A stretch of 64,000 nt of DNA. Source: Globisporangium splendens (taxonomy: Eukaryota; Oomycota; Peronosporomycetes; Pythiales; Pythiaceae). Location: positions 186,001 to 250,000 of the forward strand of contig VFIW01000060.1 of NCBI GenBank assembly GCA_006386115.1, read 5' to 3'. A model generated the notes under the pieces. The model saw only the letters and a program-made list of their open reading frames with translations, was not told where the DNA came from and ran no database searches. Below, one piece after another: positions 21,301 through 31,056 of the stretch (its first letter is position 1; every line of letters starts with the position of its first letter). The translations under genes and the position numbers were made by a program.

Positions 21301-24300
21301 TCTTTTTGCGTTTGGGATACAAACACCGGCAGGTAGCACTCCATATCGAGCGTCTGCGTGCCTTCTTTCCAGCCCATAAAGCGACTTTGGTGGAGAACAA
21401 AGTACTCCGAGTGGTAAATGTATCCCGTCGTCGCGTCTTCAACCCACACCCAGGAGCTCATCGTCTTGCCGCCAAACGCCATGTCCTTCCATTCTGGGAA
21501 CAGCGGGAGTAGCGAAAACGTGAGTTTCAGCATGTTTCCCCCAAACGGCTGCATCTGAACCGCATCCACATCGATAAATGGCAGGCTTGTCACCCATTTC
21601 TTCACTTTCGCGCTCAGGTTATACTTGTTCGGGTCAGCCAGAGCCTCATACAAATCGAGTTGTTGAGCTTCCACTTGGCCGACGACATCCATCGGTACGT
21701 TCGGCAACTGAAGCAGCAAACACTGATCCCACCAGACCTTTTGGTCAATGCAATTCGACAATTGCAAGAATTTCTCGGCTTTCCTCGCACTGTTTTTCTT
21801 CAAACAGATCTCAAACAATGCGCGGCACACACGCGACGCATTCTGGGCGACGTAATTGGTATCGGAAATCAGCGTAAAACTCGACACACGCGCGCGTCCG
21901 ATCAGACTCTGCAGCAGCACATTCGTTTTCCCCTGATAACTCTCGAGACCACCACCAAGGACATCAAAGCGACAAAACTTCTTCGCCAACTTCTCGAGTT
22001 CAGACATCTCGTCTTCTCGCGACTTCATCTGCTCAAATTCATTACTGCTGCAAAGAATAAGCAGCACTTTTTCCCATGGTAAGTCGTCGCCATCATCGTG
22101 CGATCCATGGTTGCCAGCTTTTCCATCCAAGAGCTCATTGAACGTCTCAATGGACGTGTGCTGGATGTAGAAGTGACTTGCAACTCGGCCCATGGAGGTA
22201 ACTGCAAAAGCAATTTTTCCCTCTCCTGGCTGGTCGAGGCGAGTTTTCTCACGCAAGATCTTGATCATACGGCACGACGCGAGCTTCTCCGCAGCATCCA
22301 TCAATAGTTGCTTTCGTCGCTCAATCAGAAGCGGATCTCCTTGAACATCTTCGATTTTCATACCGTACGCCAACGGGTTTTTCTTCATTCGCACATACAA
22401 ATACGTGTAGCTCAGCCACTCACAGGCTTCATCCAAATTGCTGACCGTGCCTGACACGATTTCAGCGTTCAGATGATCTGGCAGAGCCTTGATTAGTGCA
22501 GACTCCATGGGGATACCAGTCGTCAGGAGACGCAAATAATGCGGTAGTTGATCATGCGTAGTCATCAGCACTGCGTCACCGCTAGTATCGTACTGCGGTC
22601 GACCTGCACGTCCGAAAATCTGCATGACGTCCAACATACTCAGATTCGTCATGCCACCCTTGTCGGAGTTGTAAACTTGTGTTCCCTTGATGAGGACAGA
22701 GTGCGCTGGCAGGTTAACACCCCACGCCAACGTCGCCGTACAACACAGCACGCGAATGAAGCCACGCTCAAACAGTTCTTCGCTCAGGTTTCGATCACTT
22801 CGCAGCATACCTGCATGGTGAATGCCAAGGCCATGGGTCAATAACTCTTTCAGCTCCTTGTTCCGACTTTTCTGGACACGTTCAACCAAGCTGAGAGGCA
22901 TCTGGAGCTCCGACGGAGGAAGGAATTTCTCAATTGTGCCAGACTCTTCTTCGTCTCCTTGCGCGAGCTCCACGATCGCGTGCATCGTTGCCGCAGTCTC
23001 CTTACGCGAGTGAACAAACACCATCACTTGCTCCCCATGTTCGACTTGCTTCAGACAGTGAGCCAGCGCCAATTTGTTCATCATCAGCTTGACTTGGTTC
23101 TGACGGCTCATGTTCGAAGCAGCCCCCATTTTCTTCTCCAGCTTAGCTGCATCATCATCGGTGGCTGGAGTCGTCGAGAGCGCGACAGCTGACAGACCCA
23201 ACGCCTCTTTGAGATTCGCATTCGTACTGATTCCGATAAACGTCTGGTCGAGTGGTACTGGTCGATACGTCGAGTCGAAGAAAAACAGTCCACCGTTGCC
23301 ACCATTGGTCGCCGCATTCTGCATTCGAGCATCCCCGGCAGGGACGTACACACGCAGGAATGACGCCACGTCGACATAGTTGGGAAGCGTTGCAGACAAA
23401 CCGACAATACGAATCATGCTCTGCGTGCTCTCGACGCGTCGCAGAGTACGCGCGACAATCGTTTCAATGACTGGTCCACGTTCATCCGCCAAGAGATGCA
23501 CCTCATCGATAATCAACAGCTTCACTTGGCTGAGCAGAGCCTGCTGCGTACTCGACTTTCGCGTGATGACATCCCACTTTTCAGGAGTCGTGACGATCAC
23601 GTGGGTTTGCTCAATTTCTTTCTTCGTCAGCTGCATGTCACCGGTCAGTTCCGCGACCTTCAGCTTCAGACTCGACAGACGTTGACCAAACTTCGTCACC
23701 ACTTCTTGCGCAAGCGCTTTCATAGGCGCGACATAGATGATTTTCATATTCGCCAACGTTTTGTGACGTTGCATCTGCGATCTCACCTCCTGAAGAATGG
23801 TGAGCATGGCAACATTAGTCTTACCAGCACCGGTTGGCGCACACACGAGAAGGTTCTGGTTCGTGTGGTAAGCCGTGCGAAAGAGCTTGGACTGCAGCCG
23901 ATTGAGGTGCGTCATGCCGCGGAATGCGGTTTGCGCAAAATCCTCGAGATCGCTGATCGGGACCAGTTTCTCATTCTGGTGAAGGGATTTCTTGGCGTGC
24001 GCCGGAATGAACACATGCTCGTAGCCCTTAAAGTATGTTCGCTTCGTGCTCGCGGGCAGCGTCAACATCCCAGCGGACGTGAGTTGACCAGCTGCTCCCG
24101 ACGTATCGTAGCCGCCTTGAAGCTGCCCAAACTCGCGCTGCAATAAAGACGTGGATTGGTTGCGCATCTCCTCTTGCGCAAACTCACGCTGGAGTCGAAG
24201 CACTTCTGGATCGTATCCTGCAGCTTCCAACCAGTTCTGCTCATCGTCAGAGTCATCGTGGGCTCCACCGCCTTGCGCTCTCGCCTTGCGATTTGCTTTG

Positions 24301-25088
24301 CGCTGCTGTTTGAGGAAAAGCTGCTCCGAAGCTGTTTGGATACTAAACGAGGATGCCACAGCAGGTCTCGCGCCGGCGCCACCAGCTGCTGCAAACTTCT
24401 CGGCGAGCTCTTGTTGCTTCTCCACGTCTCGCAGGGTCTGGCGCTTCACGTTCTTCGCGAACTCCGCCTGGTTCTGGATCGCAAATGCAATGAGATCCAT
24501 GCCTTCAACACCGACGAGACCAAACAACTGCGTTTGCACCATGTCGGGGTCATTCGGGTTATCCTGCATGGTCTGCAAGATCATCTCAGCGAGTTCCATG
24601 GTCGTGAAGAAACCACCTGCCGACGAGCTCGTATGCTTGGCGCATTCTTGCAGCAGCTTTTCCGCAGCCTCCATCGTGGTATTCGTCTTGCTCTTACCAG
24701 ATGCCGACACCCCTTTCTGCGTTTTCTTGGTCACGACGGCGCCGACGGCGCCAAGCGCAGCTTCGCGCTCATTCGCTTCCTGCAGATCCGCATGGTCAAC
24801 GCACAGCACCCTCAGCAGATCGCGCTCATGGTGCGAGTTCGAGATCCCCCAGATGTCGCCTTCTTCGCCCGCGATCCCGCCATGGAGCAGAAAAGGATCG
24901 TGGAACGGGTACATGCACTCGAGGTCCGCAATCGCGCTGTTTGGTCCACTTGGTGCAGACGCAAACGAAGGAGGAGACGCGGGTCTCGCGTCCGCATGCT
25001 GCTTGTTGCTCTTCAGCGGTTTCATCGCGGCGCCACGCGTGGGGAACCCGCCGCGCAGCGCATCCAGGAGACTCGGTGGCGACGGCAT
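18360..25088 (-). CDS. ASCC3: ASCC3/Slh1-type Ski2-like RNA helicase, dual cassette
   Basis: An intronless 2242-aa gene. ASCC3 (Slh1 in yeast) is the motor of the ASC-1/RQT complex, which splits stalled, collided ribosomes and also acts in alkylation repair. Two complete helicase cassettes are visible. The first has APTGAGKT (about 417), DEVH (about 526) and SATLPNY. The second has APTGSGKT (about 1355), DEVH (about 1478) and STALANA. Each is followed by a Sec63-type region. Brr2, the spliceosomal relative, is the alternative. DEVH with RRVESTQSMIRI and the second-cassette sequence QTQTFHQLYH fit ASCC3 better. I chose the first ATG (25088); the open frame reaches upstream to a TTG at 25121. 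Not one frameshift or stop occurs in 6.7 kb, a useful baseline for the broken genes nearby. Confidence 0.93.
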   Translation of the reverse strand: MPSPPSLLDALRGGFPTRGAAMKPLKSNKQHADARPASPPSFASAPSGPNSAIADLECMYPFHDPFLLHGGIAGEEGDIWGISNSHHERDLLRVLCVDHADLQEANEREAALGAVGAVVTKKTQKGVSASGKSKTNTTMEAAEKLLQECAKHTSSSAGGFFTTMELAEMILQTMQDNPNDPDMVQTQLFGLVGVEGMDLIAFAIQNQAEFAKNVKRQTLRDVEKQQELAEKFAAAGGAGARPAVASSFSIQTASEQLFLKQQRKANRKARAQGGGAHDDSDDEQNWLEAAGYDPEVLRLQREFAQEEMRNQSTSLLQREFGQLQGGYDTSGAAGQLTSAGMLTLPASTKRTYFKGYEHVFIPAHAKKSLHQNEKLVPISDLEDFAQTAFRGMTHLNRLQSKLFRTAYHTNQNLLVCAPTGAGKTNVAMLTILQEVRSQMQRHKTLANMKIIYVAPMKALAQEVVTKFGQRLSSLKLKVAELTGDMQLTKKEIEQTHVIVTTPEKWDVITRKSSTQQALLSQVKLLIIDEVHLLADERGPVIETIVARTLRRVESTQSMIRIVGLSATLPNYVDVASFLRVYVPAGDARMQNAATNGGNGGLFFFDSTYRPVPLDQTFIGISTNANLKEALGLSAVALSTTPATDDDAAKLEKKMGAASNMSRQNQVKLMMNKLALAHCLKQVEHGEQVMVFVHSRKETAATMHAIVELAQGDEEESGTIEKFLPPSELQMPLSLVERVQKSRNKELKELLTHGLGIHHAGMLRSDRNLSEELFERGFIRVLCCTATLAWGVNLPAHSVLIKGTQVYNSDKGGMTNLSMLDVMQIFGRAGRPQYDTSGDAVLMTTHDQLPHYLRLLTTGIPMESALIKALPDHLNAEIVSGTVSNLDEACEWLSYTYLYVRMKKNPLAYGMKIEDVQGDPLLIERRKQLLMDAAEKLASCRMIKILREKTRLDQPGEGKIAFAVTSMGRVASHFYIQHTSIETFNELLDGKAGNHGSHDDGDDLPWEKVLLILCSSNEFEQMKSREDEMSELEKLAKKFCRFDVLGGGLESYQGKTNVLLQSLIGRARVSSFTLISDTNYVAQNASRVCRALFEICLKKNSARKAEKFLQLSNCIDQKVWWDQCLLLQLPNVPMDVVGQVEAQQLDLYEALADPNKYNLSAKVKKWVTSLPFIDVDAVQMQPFGGNMLKLTFSLLPLFPEWKDMAFGGKTMSSWVWVEDATTGYIYHSEYFVLHQSRFMGWKEGTQTLDMECYLPVFVSQTQKEVNYVIRILSDRFVGIESYYEVSYTPDDNQMQKSKKEKDEMYTNLLRLHPQPLSSLQNPVYEAIYASKFRFFNPIQTQTFHQLYHQDDNVLICAPTGSGKTMCAELAILRVWNKNRTANVESGAIDHKQSAFSRSLIVYIAPLKALAREKVTEWKARFEHNPQLRKKVVEVTGDTVVNVDYILNTADIVITTPEKWDLLTRNVAFGRKLMDKIALVIIDEVHLVGDAPRGAVLEVLISRLRRFSRSVQSNKEGIRLLGLSTALANASDVGQWLGITREHRNQIYNFRASVRPVPMEVHIQGFPERHYVARMAAMNKPTFMAIKAHSPEKPVLIFVSSKAQTKMTALDLISFCVSHGGDEQPGTGNGGAKRFLKMDEAVMDAILSDGHSVQDDNLRHTLNFGIGLHHAGLPRKDRELVEKLFRDRLIQVVISTSTLAWGVNLPAHLVIIKGTEYFQNGRYQSYPLSDLLQMIGRAGRPLLDDKGVACVLVEESKKNMIQRFLYEPLAIESCLTNHLANHVNAEIASGLLKTKKDVLEYLSWSLLFQRVMKNPSFYGIGVDGTRDVESFFQQLVLTNLQQLEASQCIVINATDSSIQPTFLGKIAAALYVDVKTVSNMLTSIKAIISCAGKASKKKDPADVICQIMAVICESSIEIRETIPLRHNEIQSLLITELCNKVKYSPMTNLFKSTPKKQKTLLETHGSELKSFVLLQMHFMRMGMPSSDFGNDLRTLLDQMPRLLGAVIDICAFLKQTELVFAGVRLSQAMVQAKWPVLEEAGAEADDIFSQLPHVSAHVLKVLRDDLKLSSFAELQEALLQKQKKTELTNALTKSMSKQRNNNNSTGLSKNQLNEFLRVAEAIPRLQVTAQVKQRQQKSVVSVELVGLNANVSTLACAKRFQKPKPYGFYVILASQKSSKTANSEKEPDNEPDSSMKFLQMKHVATKQRAEVTFPLSAPSLDDQYVVCVLSDAIAGIDVTQQVQR

Positions 25089-25301
25089 CTTTCTCGCCAA
25101 TTCCGTTATGAAGATGGCCAATTCAGCATTTTGGGGTGTGTGATGGCAAGGGATCTACTATTGAAGGTGCACAGAGTACTCCCCACACAGAACGTGCACG
25201 GATAATGCAGACTGGAGAATCCCGAATGTCCCGTGTTTTATTGGTTAAGTTAGGGATTGAATCATATTCAGGTGATTGTGAGTGTGGGTCTGTGAAGCAG
25301 C

Positions 25302-26297
25302 ATGTTTAAACTTCGGGACACACATTCTGATCTCGAACAAAACAACCGACAGCAAAAGGGCAAGATGAGCATGTATCATGAGAAGCAGGAGCTCTATCGC
25401 TGCGGGATCCATGCGCTCAACAACGTGCTTCAAGGTAAAGTATATAGATGCCTTACATAGACCCTACAAGCGCATATGCGTGCATGTGAAGCAACATTTG
25501 CTCTGTTGTTGCGTCTTGAAATGAGCAGCGAAAGTGTTTGAGAAGGCTGCATTCGATGCTGCGAGCGAGCACTTGGCTTCAGTAGGAGAAGCAGAGGCAT
25601 ACGGCGGCAATAGCAGCAATGCGCTGCTGAAGTACGTGTGGAATCCGCATCGTGCGCCGCTGGGGTTAGGAAATTACGACGTGAATGTGCTCATGTACGT
25701 TCTGGAGCAGAAAGGTGAGCCTGCATGGACCTGAGACCGCCACAAACGTGCACAAGCTAAAGAGTTGTGTGTTTACGGTTGTCTTGTATGACTATAAGGG
25801 TACAAACTGCAGTGGATTGACAAGCGCCGCCCGATTACGAAGGAGCTGCTGGCGTTTGACACGCTCGATGGCGTGCTGTGCAACGTCATCACATCGTCGA
25901 GTTTGTGGCGAAGGGTATGGGAGACGCGGCATTGGTTTGCGATCAAGAAGGTACACAAAAATATGACGGATCTCTCTTCGAGGAGCTACTGAAGTTGGCA
26001 GCTGTGCTAACTGTAATGTTACTTGGGCTTCAGATCGACGGTGTCTATTACAACTTGGACTCGAAGCTTGCAGCTCCAGTGGTGCGTCCCCCTCATCTTA
26101 CCTTCTCACTGATGCAAATGCCAACATTGATTCACTGCTCCTTACTTGCAAACATGTAACTACTGTAGGCTTTCAAGAGCGAAGAAGACTGCTACGCATT
26201 CCTACAGGAGCTTGTGGATACCGGGGAGTGTGAGCTGTTCGCTGTTGCCTCGCACGACGAAGCTGCAGCGGAGCCAAAACAAGACAGCGCCAAATGA
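25302..26297 (+). CDS. Josephin-domain deubiquitinase-like cysteine protease, five exons
   Basis: Josephins cleave ubiquitin chains. The exons I infer are 25302-25434, 25529-25714, 25799-25950, 26034-26081 and 26169-26297. All introns are GT..AG and all phases agree, giving 215 aa. The catalytic Cys is in HEKQELYRCGIHALNNVLQ, the catalytic His in TRHWFAIKK and the third residue in YYNLDSKL. GNYDVNV and KGYKLQWIDKRR are diagnostic for JOSD1/2-like proteins, not ataxin-3. An in-frame ATG at 25365 would give 194 aa and also keeps the domain. Introns are only 48-94 bp except the 83-bp and 87-bp ones around exon 4. The gene is divergent from the helicase, with about 210 bp between starts. Confidence 0.88.
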
Positions 26298-26429
26298 AGG
26301 AGTCCATTCCTGGATGATGGCATACTATGCCTTTATGTGTTGCGATTGTGTAATTCAAAGAAAGGAATGAAGGGCTGTATAGTGACTGGATTGGCTTGTC
26401 AAAGCGAGATTCCCTTTTGTGTGTGTGTC

Positions 26430-26982
26430 TTATCCCTTCTTACTTACAAATGACGGGAAGAGAAACGTCGCCGTCTTGATCGCCTCCATCTCCACTTTTT
26501 TCTCGCTCCGATGGCGCAGGAGACCCGCGATGTCGTCCCAGTGGAAATTGTCGGCATTGCGGCGCACGATGCCGTCCACATCGATCATCGCTTTATGCGG
26601 CACGTGCATGACCGCGTACGGCTCGGGCACGTCCGCGCATCCAAAGTGCAGCATCGTCGGCGCTTCTTCGTGGCGGAAATCGCGGCACACGCACGGTTTC
26701 CCGGTTTCGGGGTTGATCTGGTCGAGAAACTCCAGCGTCGCGCCAATGTTCTGGTCCAAATTCACGAGAATAAAGCTGGCGATCGATCTTGCTGTGGTCC
26801 TGCTTGGATCAAGCCTCAAAGTCCTGGACCTCCTTGACACACGCCCTGCTCCACGTCGCGTAGAAGAGTAGGATCGTCGGCAACTTGGTGTGCTTGATGA
26901 TCTGCACGAGGCTGTGCGAGTCGCCTGTCTCCAGGTCGACGAGCGTCAGGTCCAGCGCTGGGTGGTTCAGCACACAGGACAT
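26430..26982 (-). pseudogene. Thioredoxin-like protein gene, broken
   Basis: Minus strand, ATG at 26982. The first 57 codons give a thioredoxin-like beta-alpha-beta start with FYATWSRACVKEV, where the usual CxxC is SRAC, so only the second Cys remains. At codon 58 a TGA (about 26811) falls where a Trp would fit. About 30 bases on, a GATC is doubled (AAGATCGATCGCC), which moves the frame. The rest of the fold resumes in the new frame (FILVNLDQN, VPHKAMIDVDGIVRR, NFHWDDIAGLL). These two lesions make a functional product unlikely. The family is thioredoxin/redoxin-like; a link to the flagellum is not established. No canonical GT donor explains the gap. Confidence 0.7.
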
Positions 26983-27195
26983 GGTTGCTTTGCTTTTCTC
27001 ACGCCGTTCTTTCTTGTCGTTTTGGTTGCTTAAATGTGCTTGAAGAGGCACGCAAGTCCACACTTCTGCGGCTGTTCATGCTGCTCTCGTAAATCTATAG
27101 AAACTAGAAACCACCACCACACATTTTCTCAAATTCACATTCTTTATATGCAGATTTGGATTCTTACTTATTAATCAGCAGCTCTGTCACGACGC

Positions 27196-28644
27196 TTACG
27201 CAGAGCTCGTGGATGCAGAAGCATCTTTTTGATTGCTGCTACGACTGTTCGAGCGACTGAGCTGACGGTGCGGCAGTCCCGCGCGCAAACTATCAGCGCG
27301 ATAGCTTTTCCGACGAGTGAGCGTCGTCTTGCTGTTGAAGTTGAGGTTCTTCGCAGGCTGGTTCTTGTTCGCGGTCAGCTGCTGGATGCGCTGCTGTTGC
27401 TTCTCCTTCTCCTCGTAGACGCGTCGCTCGGCACGCTGACGCGCGCGTTGCAGCGCTTCTTTCTCGTTGAAATGCACGACGTACGCCTGGTTCCGACTCG
27501 CGTTGATGCGCATACTGGACTTGATGGTGCTCTTCATGCTCGAGTCAAAGCGGAAGCCAGAGAACAGTGTCTCGATTGGGGGCACATCGGCATTGGCAAA
27601 CAGCTCACAGCTTAGAATATCGTCGATCGTAATTCCATACGAGTTTTTCTTGCTGCTGCTGGCAGTAGCAGTATCGACAGATGCCACGGACTCACAATCA
27701 TCGTCAGCGTCCACATTACCACTATTCGCAAAGTCGCTGTCCGTTGATGATGGCGCTCTGCTGATGTACGTGGGAAAGAAGATCAACTCCAACACGTGGG
27801 CGATCTCTGGCGCGAGCAGCTCCAGCACGCCTTCTTCAGGCTGCACGGTCGTGAGCTCCATGCCTGTCGCCATCTCGTACACCAGACGACCAAACAGCAA
27901 CAGATCCAGCTCCACTTTTCCTTCCAAAGGCACTGTCAGCTCACGAACATCCTTGTAGCGATCGATCGCCAACAGCGGCGTATAAATATCGGCGATGCGA
28001 GCATTCTCCTGGTCGATTATCACATTACCCGAGCTCAAATGCTCGCAGACAATCCCCTTGGAACGAAGCGCCACGAGCGCTTCCAGAATCTGCCGCCCAA
28101 AACGCGCAATGTCGTTGAACGGAAGCGGCGACGCACCGACAAGACGGTACTTCTCTTTATAAGACCGTGTCGGATTCGCGCGATGAATGCGATCTTTCAG
28201 ACTACCCGCTGCGACAAACGGTTGCAGAACCAGCAATCCTTTTTTCTCCTTCGAGTAAAAGATATCCATCACGGGGAGGATATACGGATGCTGTAGCACA
28301 CAATACAAACAGGAACGACAATTTCGGAATCATGTGAAAACAACTTGAGGCACCACCACCGCCATCCTACAACAAAGGCATACCTTGAGCGTCACGAGCA
28401 GCGCCTTGAGCGCGTATAGCAGGTTCTCCTTTTTGAAGTCGAGAAAGCTGTGCTGCACGGGGAAGAGCGTGATGAGCATCTCGCCGCATCGGTCCTGGAG
28501 CAGGTTGACGAGGTCCACGCGGAAGCAGAACTTCTCTTCGCGGCGGCCGATCTCCGGAAACGCCTCCTCGCGCCACGCGAACAGCGGGTTGTTCTTGCAG
28601 TACTTGGCCGCCAGCAGCACCGCGAGCGCGCCGTTGAACGCCAT
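27196..28644 (-). CDS. PXK/Slob-like pseudokinase, two exons
   Basis: Exon 1 is 28644-28384 and exon 2 is 28290-27196; the 93-bp intron (GTATGC..CTACAG) keeps phase 0. The product is 451 aa. It resembles the kinase-like region of PXK/Slob proteins, which act in membrane traffic: HPYILPVMDIFY, GSLKDRIHRANP, FGRQILEALVALRSKG. The catalytic loop reads CEHLSSGN and not HRDxxxxN, and the DFG position is ADI, so catalysis is unlikely. There is no PX domain. The last 150 residues are basic and Ser/Gln-rich, with KEKQQQRIQQL helix and SRSNSRSS. An acidic Ser-rich insert lies near residue 270. A pseudokinase scaffold role is inferred. Confidence 0.8.
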
Positions 28645-29173
28645 GTGCCTTCCTTCCTTCCTTTGCTTCTGCTGACTCAAATGGGCTCCTCCCGCATTTT
28701 GGACTTTTCTTTCTTTCTGTGGCTTCTTCCATTCTGGGGATTTTTGCAGAAAGGTCAGTTACCGGTTCTCTACCGGTACAATACCGGCATTCAGAGTGGC
28801 TCATGTTGAACTTGAGCGCACTTCTTAGCCAATCAGCGCCGCGTTAAACCAACCACCTTTTTCATCCAATCCAGAACACACACAATGTGATGTTGCACGA
28901 AAGTACGACAAAAGCTGATCACAAGAGTCCCTGTCAAAATCCCCAAGCTCGCAAATCCGCAAATAGCGCATCTCTGGTACAAACAACATTTTTGCAGCGG
29001 AGATAGGTGGCCATTTCTTCGCGCAACTTCATAGAGCGTAAACCGTCCGCTCACAACGCCGTCGATCTGAGCCCCTCATCTCATCGCAGCCCCCCTTGTA
29101 AAAGGAGAAACCTGTGGCGCTTGAGCATTTCCGAAGGGAAGCTCCGATCCGCATCTTCCTCCTCCAATTCACC
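28645..29173. other. Divergent intergenic region
   Basis: It separates the pseudokinase (-) and succinyl-CoA ligase (+) starts. It is pyrimidine-rich near 28650-28680. CCAAT-type elements (AGCCAATCA at about 28829 and TTCATCCAATCC at about 28860) may be promoter parts. No gene was seen. Confidence 0.5.
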
Positions 29174-30717
29174 ATGTTCGGCCGCGTGTTGCGCAACAAC
29201 AAGAAGGCGGCGTCGGCGCTGCTCAACGTGCCTTCGCAGCAAGTGCGTCGCCTGAACCTCCATGAGTATCAGTCGCTCGACATCATGAAGGGCTTCGGCG
29301 TCGCGACCCCACAGGGTATCCCGGCGACGACCCCAGCCGAAGCCGAAGCCGCGTTTAACAAGATCAAGGCTGGTCGCTGTACGTTTATTTCCACGCGCTT
29401 TTTTGTTTCATCATGAGATTTATGTCTTGTGCATGTACTTATCAAGGAAATGGTGGGGTGCTGACTTGCGTTGTTGTGGCATGTCGTTTGGATGCGTGCA
29501 GCGGGTGTTGATGTTGTGATCAAGGCGCAAGCGCTCACCGGTGGTCGTGGTCTTGGTTCGTTCAAGAACGGATTTAAGGGTGGTGTCCACATGTGCACCA
29601 AGTACGTATTCCTGACTATGCCTATTGCTTAGCGTAATTGTGCTCTTGCCTTGATAATATTAACGCGCGCGATTCGCTTTATGTTCTCATTGGCGCCACC
29701 AGGCCAGAACAAGCCAAGAGCATCGCGGAAAAGATGCTCGGCCAAACGCTTGTGACCAAGCAAACCGGTGCCAAGGGTATCGAAGTCGCCAAGGTGTTCT
29801 TGGTCGAACGTGTGTACATGCGTCGTGAGATGTACTTTTCGATCCTGATGGACCGTGCGTCGCAGGGTCCAGTGATCGTTGCCTCCCCAGCCGGCGGTAC
29901 CTCCATTGAGGACGTCGCAGCTGCGACTCCAGAATTGATCTTTACGGAAAAGGTCGACATCATGAAGGGCGTCACGGACGAGCAAGTGGCTCGTCTTGCC
30001 AAGAACTTGGGCGTGGACGACTCGTCGGTGCCAAAGCTCGAGGAGATGATCCGCAACTTGTACAACTTGTTCATCGGTGTCGACGCCACGCTTGTCGAGA
30101 TCAACCCTCTCGCCGAGACCGCGGATGGCCAGATCTACGCCTGTGATGCCAAGCTCAACTTTGACGACAACGCCGGTTTCCGCCACAAGGAGATCTTTGA
30201 CCAGCGCGACAAGAGCCAGGAAGACCCACGTGAAGTTGAAGCCGCCGAGTACGACTTGAACTACATTGGTCTTGACGGCAACATCGGCTGCCTCGTCAAC
30301 GGCGCTGGTCTCGCCATGGCGACGATGGATATCATCTCGCTCTACGGCGGCTCGCCAGCCAACTTCTTGGATGTTGGTGGTGGTGCCACTGAAAGCCAGG
30401 TCAAGAAGGCTTTCGAGATCCTGAACGCTGACAACCAGGTCAAGTCGATCCTCGTCAACATTTTCGGCGGTATCATGCGCTGCGATGTGATCGCTGCGGG
30501 TATTGTCGCGGCCGCCAAGGACTTGGGCTTGAAGAAGCCGATCGTCATTCGTCTCCAGGGTACGAACGTCGACAAAGCCCGCGAATTGATCGCGAACTCG
30601 GGCTTCAAGATGATCATGACGGACGATTTGGACGACGCCGCCGAGAAGGCCGTCAAGATCGCCGACATTGTCGCCCAAGCCGAGAAGGTGAACATCAACG
30701 TTGCGTTTGAAATTTAA
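29174..30717 (+). CDS. SUCLA2: Succinyl-CoA ligase (ADP-forming type) beta subunit, mitochondrial
   Basis: It joins the alpha subunit to convert succinyl-CoA to succinate in the TCA cycle, with substrate-level phosphorylation. Exons are 29174-29378, 29502-29601 and 29703-30717, joined with GT..AG introns of 123 and 101 bp and consistent phases; the product is 439 aa. The first about 25 residues are basic and hydroxylated (MFGRVLRNNKKAAS), as in a mitochondrial presequence. NLHEYQS then starts the ATP-grasp domain, followed by ALTGGRGLGSFKNGFKGGV, VEINPLAET with DAKLNFDDNA, and the CoA-ligase domain with NFLDVGGGA and VNIFGGIMRCD. The nucleotide (ADP or GDP) cannot be decided by eye. Confidence 0.93.
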
Positions 30718-31056
30718 GCGAGACGTAACCGAACAATACACATGACCTACTACTCTACTCCTTTATGACATTCGCAATTGTGATTCCTAATCGTTAACCT
30801 CGCTGCCTCATGCTTGTATGAGTAACAAGCAGTGCAGTGCTTCTGCACAAGTGAACGTCGGTGCGATGTGGAGTTGCTGTTTATATTGTCATCAATTAAG
30901 AGAAACCAGTGGAGTCGCCAACTAGGGCATTGTTTCCAGTCTCCCCAGATGATTTGCTAATCATAAAGTCTGGTGCCACCTGTAAGTGCTGCTACAAATG
31001 TTGTTGTTTCTTTGTCTTTGCCACTGGTGCCGGGGGGGTGACACAGAGGTCTGCAC
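30718..31056. other. Convergent 3' intergenic region
   Basis: AT-rich 3' flanks of the succinyl-CoA ligase (+) and ARL3 (-) genes. A seven-G run lies near 31032. No gene was seen. Confidence 0.5.

Noticed and set aside
24156..25205. Plus-strand open frame of 349 codons
   Set aside because: It lies antisense to the N-terminal part of the ASCC3 helicase, has no domain, and arises from the GC-rich codon bias of the real gene.
29629..30741. Minus-strand open frame of 370 codons
   Set aside because: The exact shadow of the succinyl-CoA ligase exon 3; no independent features.
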